Shown piece by piece: positions 1 through 7,519 of a stretch of DNA of 42,866 nucleotides. Location of the stretch: assembly GCA_904419385.1 (NCBI GenBank), contig CAJFRI010000004.1, positions 1-42,866 on the forward strand. The letters are read 5' to 3'. Position 1 is the stretch's first letter; every line of letters begins with the position of its first letter. The stretch is from Candidatus Heteroscillospira lomanii (GTDB lineage Bacteria; Bacillota; Clostridia; Oscillospirales; Oscillospiraceae). The position numbers and the translations under genes were made by a program. The notes below the pieces were generated by a model. The model saw only the letters and a list, made by a program, of their open reading frames with translations. It ran no database searches and was not told where the DNA came from.

Positions 1-99
1 TTGAATGTCATCCATGCTGCCGATATTCGCCATCTGCAGCAGTTCGCGGATCTTCTCCCGCCGGGCTTTTTCTTCCGGTGTGCGATTCTTTCTGGCCAT
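1..99 (-). CDS. IS256-family transposase, N-terminal fragment (continues past left window edge)
   Basis: Reverse-strand translation from ATG at 99: MARKNRTPEEKARREKIRELLQMANIGSMDDIQ..., resembling IS256-type transposase N-termini; AGGAGG-like RBS just upstream (106-115). Confidence 0.75.
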   Translation of the reverse strand, partial: MARKNRTPEEKARREKIRELLQMANIGSMDDIQ

Positions 100-146
100 T
101 TGAACAACCTCCTGTGTGATGCTTCTATTCTACACCACTCAGGAGG

Positions 147-171
147 TTTACACATAATTTGAAGAAGCCTC
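147..171. repeat. Probable terminal inverted repeat of the IS256-type element
   Basis: tttacacataatttgaagaagcctc lies directly outside the transposase start and resembles IS256-group ends (TTTACACA...TTTG...). The partner IR is outside the window. Confidence 0.5.
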
Positions 172-216
172 AGGGCTTTTGCAGGTAGATGCAGTCGATT
201 TAATTGATCCCGCGCA

Positions 217-747
217 TTACCATTCCGCGCGCCCGCGGTATTCGCTTTTGAGAATCTCGACCATATCTTCCGGACTCTCCCTGCAGCCGTTTTTAAGCCA
301 CAGTTTTATGATTTGCGTGATGCCCGCCCTGAAAAACTCCATATGGTACTCGACGAATTGGTTCTGAAAATGTTCACGCGCCAGGTTGACATCGTAGGCA
401 ATGACCTTATATTCGTTGTCATATCCGAGCTTGAAATAGGTCTGATAGAATATCTGGTTATCTTTGATATGACGGAACAGCTTCAGGTAATCATTGCTGT
501 TGAAGCGCTGGATGATTTCATCTTCATACAGGTCAGTCACTTCATTTTCCAGCTTGTTCCGTATGGCATCGGCCAAACCGTAGATGTCCGCATAATTGGC
601 ATAGAATGTGGTCCGGTTCAGCCCGGCGCGCTTGCAGATGTCCGACACCCTGATCTCGTCCAGTTCTTTTGTCTGCAGCAGCTCAACAAAGACCTTTTCG
701 ATTCGCTCCATAGACTCTTTTCTTCGTTTGTTGTTCGGTGTATTCAT
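217..747 (-). CDS. TetR/AcrR-family transcriptional regulator
   Basis: 176 aa; N-terminal HTH 'RIEKVFVELLQTKELDEIRVSDICKRAGLNRTTFYANYADIYGLADAI' typical of TetR. Confidence 0.9.
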   Translation of the reverse strand: MNTPNNKRRKESMERIEKVFVELLQTKELDEIRVSDICKRAGLNRTTFYANYADIYGLADAIRNKLENEVTDLYEDEIIQRFNSNDYLKLFRHIKDNQIFYQTYFKLGYDNEYKVIAYDVNLAREHFQNQFVEYHMEFFRAGITQIIKLWLKNGCRESPEDMVEILKSEYRGRAEW

Positions 748-763
748 AAAAACTCCTTTATCT

Positions 764-775
764 CAACAGCTGTTG
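764..775. promoter_or_regulatory. Candidate TetR operator 1 (CAACAGCTGTTG)
   Basis: Perfect 12-bp palindrome in the tetR leader, 11/12 identical to the site at 832-843. Confidence 0.5.
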
Positions 776-787
776 GCTAATTGATGA

Positions 788-847
788 TTGTTTTCTGTAC
801 GCAAATCCATTATACTCGGCTTACAAGAAAACAACAACTGTTGTTTT
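788..847. promoter_or_regulatory. Overlapping divergent promoters plus candidate TetR operator 2 (AAAACAAC-AACT-GTTGTTTT)
   Basis: Plus: TTGTTT(788-793)-N17-TATACT(811-816). Minus: TTGTTG(837-832)-N17-TATAAT(814-809). The inverted repeat at 828-847 covers the minus-strand -35. Confidence 0.5.
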
Positions 848-870
848 AATAATTTTGGAGGTCATAGCCA

Positions 871-1242
871 ATGAAAAAAAGCAGTTTTGTAGCAATGGTG
901 TTGGGGACGGTGAGCGTCGTCCTTTTTGCGCTGGGCATGTGCATGGCGCTCATACCGGAGTGGAACGCGTTCAGGCCGGGCATAATCTTTGGATGCGTCG
1001 GGCTCATCCTCGGGATTATTACGCTCGTCGTGTGGAGAAGGATGGAGAATAAAGCGCCGATCCACATCAACGGAAAGACTGTCCTGACTGTCATCATCGG
1101 CGCAGCCGGCGCCCTGGCTCTGGGCGTGGGCATGTGCTTCACCATGGTCTGGGGCAGGATGATCATGGGCGTCGTGATCGGCCTGGTCGGTATCGTCGTC
1201 TTGCTTTGCCTCATCCCCATGACAAAAGGGATTAAAGATTGA
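871..1242 (+). CDS. Small multi-pass membrane protein, function unknown
   Basis: 123 aa, about 4 hydrophobic segments; ggagg RBS upstream; first gene divergent from tetR. Confidence 0.75.
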   Translation: MKKSSFVAMVLGTVSVVLFALGMCMALIPEWNAFRPGIIFGCVGLILGIITLVVWRRMENKAPIHINGKTVLTVIIGAAGALALGVGMCFTMVWGRMIMGVVIGLVGIVVLLCLIPMTKGIKD

Positions 1243-1916
1243 AACCGAAACAGATGGCGGTGTCGCTGCTTTCAAGGACAAAGACAGGCGAAAAGCTTGT
1301 GTCCAGCCGGCGTTACCGCGTCATCCTGTCGGCAGCGGTCGCATTCGTGTTCAACTTGCTGTACGCGCTGTACCATTGCGTGCTCGGCGTTCTGAACCTC
1401 TCGCTTTGGTTCATTGCCATGTGCGCTTTTTATGGGATTCTAGCCACAATGCGGTTTTCCGCGGTGCTGTGCGAGCGAAATCAACACAGGTCGCCGTCCG
1501 ACGATACTGAAATATTTGTGATGAAGCTCTCCGGCATACTGTTGGTCACATTGGGCGTAGTGCTTGCGGCGGTGAATTATATCAGTTTATCACAGAATAT
1601 CGCCGTGAAATACGGAGAGATCACGATGATAACGATTGCGGCCTACACATTTACCAAAATAACAATGGCAATCGTCAGAGCTGTGAAGCAGCGCAGAGAC
1701 CCGTCGCCGCTGCTGAGGACGATACGGAACATCGGTTACGCGGAGGTGTCCGCTTCCATATTGACCTTGCAGCATTCCATGCTCGTCTCCTTTGGGGGGA
1801 TGGATGACAGGCAGGCCCGCCTCATGAACTCGCTCACCGGCGCGGCTGTGTGCCTGTTTGTGCTGATGCTCGGTCTGTCCATGACGGCAAAATCAAGAAG
1901 GAAGGTACATGAATAA
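1239..1916 (+). CDS. Multi-pass membrane protein, function unknown
   Basis: 225 aa hydrophobic protein; TTG start overlaps the previous stop (TTGA); stop overlaps the next start (TAATG). Confidence 0.7.
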   Translation: MKPKQMAVSLLSRTKTGEKLVSSRRYRVILSAAVAFVFNLLYALYHCVLGVLNLSLWFIAMCAFYGILATMRFSAVLCERNQHRSPSDDTEIFVMKLSGILLVTLGVVLAAVNYISLSQNIAVKYGEITMITIAAYTFTKITMAIVRAVKQRRDPSPLLRTIRNIGYAEVSASILTLQHSMLVSFGGMDDRQARLMNSLTGAAVCLFVLMLGLSMTAKSRRKVHE

Positions 1917-2149
1917 TGGCAAAATCAAAACTCGTGACAACAAACGAGAAAATTGCTGAGAAAGTTGTCGGCAGTTATAAGAAAGTCGAAAACACTGTTG
2001 TCGGCACCTACAAGAAAATAGAAGATACTGTTGTCGGCGGCTATACGAAAGTCGAGGATGCTTTTGTCGAGCGCTATCTGACAAAAGAAGGCGAGAGCGT
2101 TGAAGAGGCGAAGGAGCGCTTGAAACGCGAGCACGATACATCAAAATAA
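1916..2149 (+). CDS. Small 11-residue-repeat (amphipathic helix-like) protein
   Basis: 77 aa with tandem VVGSYKKVENT / VVGTYKKIEDT / VVGGYTKVEDA / FVERYLTKEGE; coupled to the upstream gene and followed by a terminator. Confidence 0.8.
   Translation: MAKSKLVTTNEKIAEKVVGSYKKVENTVVGTYKKIEDTVVGGYTKVEDAFVERYLTKEGESVEEAKERLKREHDTSK
1964..2062 (+). repeat. Three tandem 33-bp coding repeats (11-aa units)
   Basis: gttgtcggc-N3-ta(t/c)a(a/c)gaaa... units at 1964, 1997 and 2030. Confidence 0.8.
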
Positions 2150-2170
2150 TCCAATAGTTTTTATAAAGGA

Positions 2171-2209
2171 AAACGGGCAAGAGATCGGCAGATCTCCTGC
2201 CCGTTTTTT
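2171..2209 (+). terminator. Rho-independent terminator
   Basis: AAACGGGCAaGAGATCggcaGATCTCcTGCCCGTTTTTT. Confidence 0.9.
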
Positions 2210-2392
2210 CATCAGCGGCACATGCTGGAGGGGCGCTTTTCGCTTTCTCGCGCGCCAAAGCTCTGTAAAATCAGCATTTTTTTATTTTACCGCGATTTAA
2301 CACAGAGGCGGTTTTGGTTTTTACATTGTCTTTGTATTCTTTCTTTTGCAAGCAAGTGCAAAGCAAACACACTAAAAAGGAGTTATCTAAAA

Positions 2393-3301
2393 ATGAAAAG
2401 AACGCTTTCCCTTGTACTTATGGCCGTTATGTGCATCGGCCTCCTGGCCGGATGCGGCGGCAGCACTGAGTCCGCGGCTCCCGAGAGCACCGCTCCCGAG
2501 TCTACCGCTCCTGAGAGCACTGCTCCCGAGTCTGAGGCTCCCGAGTCCACCGCTCCCGAGGCTCTGAGCGGCATCGTCAACACCAACGGCTCTACCTCCA
2601 TGAACGACGTCATCCTCGCTCTCACCGAGGGCTTCGGTGAGGTCCAGCCCGATGTCACCGTCAACTACACCGGCTCCGGTTCCGGCGCCGGCATCGAGGG
2701 CGTGCTCGCCGGCAGCTGCGACCTTGGCCTGAGCAGCCGCGCTCTCACCGACGAGGAGAAGGCTGAGGGTGCTGTTGAGAACATCATCGCTCTCGATGGA
2801 GTTGCCGTCGTCATCAACCCCGAGAACACCGTCACCGACCTCACCATCGAGCAGATCGCCCAGATCTTCACCGGTGAGATCACCAACTGGTCCGAGCTCG
2901 GCGGCGCCGACGCTGAGATCGCTGTGTTCGGCCGCGAGAACGGCTCCGGCACCCGCTCCGCTTTCGAGGAGATAGTCGGTGTCGAGGACGCCTGCGCCTA
3001 CACCAACGAGTACAGCTCCACCGGCGACGTCATCGGCAATGTCGCCTCCAACCCCAACGCCATCGGCTATGCCTCCCTGTCCGCTGTTGACGAGAGCGTC
3101 GTGGCTCTGATGGTCAACGGTGTCGCCCCGTCTGAGGACACCGTCAAGGACGGCAGCTATGAGATCCAGCGCCCGTTCGTCATCGTCACTGTCGATGGCA
3201 CCGAGCTCTCTCCCGCTGCCCAGGCTTTCCTCGATTACGCCATGAGCGCCGAGGTCGCCGACATCATCGCCGCTGCCGGCGCCGTGTCTGCCAACGCCTG
3301 A
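2393..3301 (+). CDS. pstS: Phosphate ABC transporter substrate-binding lipoprotein PstS
   Basis: Lipobox LLAGC; 'GSTSMNDV', 'SGSGAGIEGV', 'FTGEITNWSELGG', 'RENGSGTRSAFEE'; ATG 2393 downstream of an AAAAGGAG RBS (the ORF track starts too early). Confidence 0.95.
   Translation: MKRTLSLVLMAVMCIGLLAGCGGSTESAAPESTAPESTAPESTAPESEAPESTAPEALSGIVNTNGSTSMNDVILALTEGFGEVQPDVTVNYTGSGSGAGIEGVLAGSCDLGLSSRALTDEEKAEGAVENIIALDGVAVVINPENTVTDLTIEQIAQIFTGEITNWSELGGADAEIAVFGRENGSGTRSAFEEIVGVEDACAYTNEYSSTGDVIGNVASNPNAIGYASLSAVDESVVALMVNGVAPSEDTVKDGSYEIQRPFVIVTVDGTELSPAAQAFLDYAMSAEVADIIAAAGAVSANA
2477..2560 (+). repeat. Low-complexity (A-P-E-S-T)n linker repeat in PstS
   Basis: Protein APESTAPESTAPESTAPESEAPESTAPE encoded by about 15-bp tandem units. 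Confidence 0.85.
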
Positions 3302-3521
3302 GTCCAAACAACAATCATGATGGCAATGGCCCCCACATCCTTGGGGGCCTATTGCCCTGCCATGGGGGTATATCTGACGAGTGCCCGCCGCCATGAGGCC
3401 GTCCCTTTATTCAATAAGCGTGCCCCCGGCTCCGGCACCCGCCAGATATGCCTCCAAGCGTTATATGGAGGCCTCCGCGCAGACTCCAGAGATATACATA
3501 CTGAAAGGAGAGGGAAATATA

Positions 3522-4481
3522 ATGCAGTCACCGTCAAACGCAAAAGCGTCCGCGGCAGCGGGCACAGCTGTCACCGGCAAGACGGCGGAAAAGATCGACT
3601 CCAAACACGGAGTCAAGGACATGATGGAGACCATCATGCGTGCAATTTTCGTCATATGCGGACTGGTCGCCGTGGGCTTTGTCCTCGTGATCTCCGTGTA
3701 CCTCATCATCTCCGGCATCCCCGCGATAAGGGAGGTCGGGCTGTTCAACTTTCTCGGAGGAACGAACTGGGACCCCGCAAACAGGAGCGGAGCCGCCTCA
3801 TACGGCATCCTGCCCATGATACTCACCAGCATCTACGGCACGGCCGGAGCCATAGTCATCGGCGTGCCCATAGGCTTCCTCATGGCCGTGTTCCTGTCTA
3901 AGGTCGCGCCGCCCAGGCTCTCCGCCGTTATCCGCGAGGTCGTCGACCTGCTCGCCGGCATACCCAGCGTCGTCTACGGCCTGGTCGGCATGATGGTCCT
4001 CGTGCCCGGGATAAGGGAGCTGTTCGGCCTCGCCGCAGGCGACAGCCTGCTCGCCGCCATAATCGTCCTCGCCGTCATGATACTGCCGAGCATCATATCC
4101 GTCTCCGAGACCGCGCTCAACGCCGTGCCGCGCGAGTATGAGGAGGCGAGCCTTGCGCTCGGCGCCACCGAGATAGAGACCTATTTCCGTGTGAGCGCGC
4201 CCGCAGCGAAGAGCGGCATCGCCGCCGCAGTCGTTCTCGGCGTCGGCCGCGCGATAGGCGAGGCCATGGCCATACTCATGGTCGCCGGCAACGTCGCGAA
4301 CATGCCGTCGCTCCTCTCGAGCGTCAAGTTCCTCACCACCGCCATCGCCGGCGAGATGGGCTATGCCGCCGATCTGCACCGCCAGGCCCTGTTCTCCATA
4401 GGCCTCGTGCTCTTCCTCTTTATAATGCTCATCAACGCCGCGCTCAACCTCTTCCTCAAGCGCAACAAGGAGGGCAACTGA
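3522..4481 (+). CDS. pstC: Phosphate ABC transporter permease PstC
   Basis: Multi-TM permease with 'GIPSVVYGLVGMMVLVP' and EAA-like 'EEASLALGATEIETYFRVSAPAAKSGI'; start at ATG 3522 after aaaggagag. Confidence 0.93.
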   Translation: MQSPSNAKASAAAGTAVTGKTAEKIDSKHGVKDMMETIMRAIFVICGLVAVGFVLVISVYLIISGIPAIREVGLFNFLGGTNWDPANRSGAASYGILPMILTSIYGTAGAIVIGVPIGFLMAVFLSKVAPPRLSAVIREVVDLLAGIPSVVYGLVGMMVLVPGIRELFGLAAGDSLLAAIIVLAVMILPSIISVSETALNAVPREYEEASLALGATEIETYFRVSAPAAKSGIAAAVVLGVGRAIGEAMAILMVAGNVANMPSLLSSVKFLTTAIAGEMGYAADLHRQALFSIGLVLFLFIMLINAALNLFLKRNKEGN

Positions 4482-4482
4482 T

Positions 4483-5361
4483 ATGAACGAACACGGCTCA
4501 CTCACCCAGGGCCTCTCGTCGAGGCGCAAGGCCTATGACATCACGATGCGCACGCTGCTTTATGCCTCCGCGATCATAATCTGCGCCCTGCTCGTCTTCC
4601 TGATAGGCTACATACTCTATCGCGGCGTGCCCAACCTCAGCTTGCAGTTCATCACCAGCGAGGAGAGCGTCATAAGGGACATACAGGGAATACTCCCCGC
4701 GCTCATCAATACGCTCTATATAATCGTCGCAACGCTCATCTTCATCCTGCCGCTCGGCGTCGGCAGCGCCATCTATCTCACCGAGTATGCCTCGAACAAA
4801 AAGCTCGTCGCCGCCATAGAGTTCGCCACCGAGACCCTGGCCGGAATGCCGAGCATCATCTTCGCGCTCGTCGGCGTCATAGTGTTCTGCGAGACGCTCA
4901 GCCTCGGCTATACCCTCATCGCCGGCGCGTTCTCCCTCGTCATGATGACTCTGCCGACTATCATCCGCACCACGCAGGAGTCGCTCAAGACTGTGCCCCA
5001 GAGCTACCGCGAGGGCTCCCTCGCCCTGGGAAGCGGCAAGTGGCACATGATACGCACCGTCGTCCTCCCCTCCAGCATAGACGGCATAGTCACCGGCTGC
5101 ATACTCGCCATAGGGCGTATAGTCGGTGAGAGCGCCATCCTCATGTTCACCGCCGGCATGAGCATGTCCCTGCAGAACTACAACAGCTTTTCCGACATCT
5201 TCCAGAGCTCCGGCGCGACGCTCACCGTCGCCCTCTACGTCTACGCCAAGGAGCGCGCCGATTTCGGCGAGGCATTTGCCGTCGCCGTCGTGCTGCTCGT
5301 CGTGGCGTTCGTCATCAACCTGGCAGCCAAGCTTGCCGGCCAGAAACTCAAGAAAAACTGA
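4483..5361 (+). CDS. pstA: Phosphate ABC transporter permease PstA
   Basis: '[17 protein letters not shown]', '[28 protein letters not shown]'; downstream of pstC. Confidence 0.93.
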   Translation: MNEHGSLTQGLSSRRKAYDITMRTLLYASAIIICALLVFLIGYILYRGVPNLSLQFITSEESVIRDIQGILPALINTLYIIVATLIFILPLGVGSAIYLTEYASNKKLVAAIEFATETLAGMPSIIFALVGVIVFCETLSLGYTLIAGAFSLVMMTLPTIIRTTQESLKTVPQSYREGSLALGSGKWHMIRTVVLPSSIDGIVTGCILAIGRIVGESAILMFTAGMSMSLQNYNSFSDIFQSSGATLTVALYVYAKERADFGEAFAVAVVLLVVAFVINLAAKLAGQKLKKN

Positions 5362-5381
5362 GACAGGGAGTTACAGATAAT

Positions 5382-6173
5382 ATGAGCGAAATAAAATACG
5401 GCTCCGCCGCAGTCAGCGAGCGGACCATAATCGAATCAAAGCACCTCAATCTCTACTACGGCGAGAACCACGCCCTCAAGGACATATGCATAGAGGTCCC
5501 CGCGAACCGCATAACCGCTCTCATCGGCCCCTCGGGCTGCGGCAAGAGCACCTTCCTCAAGACCCTCAACCGCATGAACGACCTCGTCGAGGGCGTGCGC
5601 ATCGACGGCGAGGTGCTCTACAACGGCGAGAACATCTACGGCAAGGACGTCGACGTCACCCGCCTGCGCAAACAGGTCGGTATGGTGTTCCAGAAGGCCA
5701 ACCCATTCCCGATGTCCATCTACGACAACATCGCCTACGGCCCGCGTACCCACGGCATACGCTCAAGAGCCAAGCTCGACGAGATAGTCGAGAAGTCGCT
5801 GCGCGATGCGGCGATATGGGACGAGGTCAAAGACCGCCTCAAAAAGTCCGCCCTCGGACTCTCCGGCGGCCAGCAGCAGCGCCTGTGCATCGCCCGCGCC
5901 CTCGCGGTCGAGCCCGATATACTGCTCATGGACGAGTCGACCAGCGCGCTGGACCCGATCTCAACTTCCAAGATAGAAGACCTTGCGCTCGACCTCAAGA
6001 GCAAGTATACTGTTGTCATGGTCACACATAACATGCAGCAGGCGGCGCGCATCTCCGACAAGACCGCGTTTTTCCTCCTCGGCGAACTCATCGAGTTCAG
6101 CGACACGCAGACCCTCTACTCCCAGCCCACCGACAAGCGGACTGAAGATTACATCACAGGAAGGTTTGGTTGA
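5382..6173 (+). CDS. pstB: Phosphate ABC transporter ATP-binding protein PstB
   Basis: Walker [10 protein letters not shown], signature LSGGQQQRL, Walker [14 protein letters not shown]. Confidence 0.97.
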   Translation: MSEIKYGSAAVSERTIIESKHLNLYYGENHALKDICIEVPANRITALIGPSGCGKSTFLKTLNRMNDLVEGVRIDGEVLYNGENIYGKDVDVTRLRKQVGMVFQKANPFPMSIYDNIAYGPRTHGIRSRAKLDEIVEKSLRDAAIWDEVKDRLKKSALGLSGGQQQRLCIARALAVEPDILLMDESTSALDPISTSKIEDLALDLKSKYTVVMVTHNMQQAARISDKTAFFLLGELIEFSDTQTLYSQPTDKRTEDYITGRFG

Positions 6174-6176
6174 TAT

Positions 6177-6842
6177 ATGAGAAGCAGATTTGACGAACAG
6201 CTCTCCATCCTCAATACTGAGATGATCCGCATGGGCGCCCTCTGCGAGGAAGTCATCTCCCTCGCGAGCCGCGCTCTCACCCACGGCGGCGACGCGGCCG
6301 ACCGCGCCATCGCCGTCGACGCTGAGATAGACCGCAAGGAGCGCGACATCGAGGGCCTCTGCATGAAGCTCCTCCTGCTCGAGCACCCCGTGGCCCGCGA
6401 CCTGCGCGTCGTCTCCTCCGCGCTGAAAATGATCTCCGACATGGAGCGCATCGGCGACCAGGCCGCGAACATAGCCGAGATAACCGGCTACATATCCGGC
6501 ATCGACGTGCCCGAGGCCCTGCACATAGGCGATATGGCCCGCGCCACCGTCAAAATGGTCACCGACAGCGTCGATTCATTCGTCAAAAACGACCTCGACA
6601 TGGCACGCGGCGTCATGAAATACGACGACGTGGTCGACGGCCTGTTCGACAAGGTGAAAAACGGCCTGGTCGACCTCATCCGCGGCGGCAACTTCGACGC
6701 CGAGGCCGCGCTCGACCTGCTCATGGTCGCCAAGTACTTCGAGCGCATCGGCGACCACGCGGTCAATGTTGCCGAGTGGGTCGAGTACTCCATCACGGGC
6801 GTGAGGAGCAATAACGAGACCTCCGAGGTGTCCGGTATATGA
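6177..6842 (+). CDS. phoU: Phosphate signalling protein PhoU
   Basis: 221 aa; two PhoU helical repeats with 'KMISDMERIGDQAANIAE' and 'AKYFERIGDHAVNVAEW'. Confidence 0.95.
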   Translation: MRSRFDEQLSILNTEMIRMGALCEEVISLASRALTHGGDAADRAIAVDAEIDRKERDIEGLCMKLLLLEHPVARDLRVVSSALKMISDMERIGDQAANIAEITGYISGIDVPEALHIGDMARATVKMVTDSVDSFVKNDLDMARGVMKYDDVVDGLFDKVKNGLVDLIRGGNFDAEAALDLLMVAKYFERIGDHAVNVAEWVEYSITGVRSNNETSEVSGI

Positions 6843-7519
6843 TCTATTTTGTAGAGGACGACAACAGCATAAGAAAGCTCGTGCTCTACACTCTTTCGAG
6901 CCAGGGGATCGAGTGCGAGGGCTTTGCGCGCCCGTCCGAGTTCTGGGCGGCAATGGCCGAGCGGGCGCCGGATCTTGTGCTGCTCGACATCATGCTGCCG
7001 GAGGAAGACGGCGTGACCATACTCCGCCGCCTGCGCTCGACTCCGGAGACTTCCAGGCTGCAGATAATCATGCTCACGGCAAAGACCAGTGAATACGACA
7101 AAGTCATCGGCCTCGACAGCGGGGCCGACGACTACATTGCAAAGCCGTTCGGCATGATGGAGCTCGTCGCCAGGATAAAGACCGCGCTGCGCCGTGCCGG
7201 CAACTCTGAGAGCGCCGGCAGGATCTATGAGCTAGGCACTCTCAAAGTGAACCTCACGTCACACACCGTCACCGTCGACGGCAATCCCGTGTCGCTCACT
7301 CTCAAGGAGTTCGAGCTGCTCGCGCTCCTTCTCGGCCGCAAGGGCACCGTGTTCACCCGCGACCAGCTCCTCAACACCATCTGGGGCTACAGTTTCGACG
7401 GTGCGAGCCGCACCGTGGACGTCCACATCCGCACGCTGAGGCAGAAACTCGGCGGCGCCGGCAGCTGCATACAGACTGTGCGCGGCGTGGGATACAAGAT
7501 AAGCGAGGAGACAGTATGA
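6839..7519 (+). CDS. phoB: Phosphate-type response regulator (OmpR/PhoB family)
   Basis: Receiver domain 'LVLLDIMLPEEDG...LTAKTSEYDKVIGLDSGADDYIAKPF' plus winged-helix C-terminus; ATGA overlap with phoU. Confidence 0.92.
   Translation: MIYFVEDDNSIRKLVLYTLSSQGIECEGFARPSEFWAAMAERAPDLVLLDIMLPEEDGVTILRRLRSTPETSRLQIIMLTAKTSEYDKVIGLDSGADDYIAKPFGMMELVARIKTALRRAGNSESAGRIYELGTLKVNLTSHTVTVDGNPVSLTLKEFELLALLLGRKGTVFTRDQLLNTIWGYSFDGASRTVDVHIRTLRQKLGGAGSCIQTVRGVGYKISEETV

Noticed and set aside
179-367. 62-aa plus-strand ORF near the IS end
   Set aside because: Overlaps the tetR 3' end in antisense, with no RBS and no recognisable domain.
2477-2560. CRISPR-like tandem repeat
   Set aside because: The units are contiguous 15-bp coding repeats without spacers, in frame within the PstS linker.
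2387-3394. 335-aa minus-strand ORF antisense to pstS
   Set aside because: Low-complexity G/D/V translation that mirrors the repetitive PstS coding sequence.
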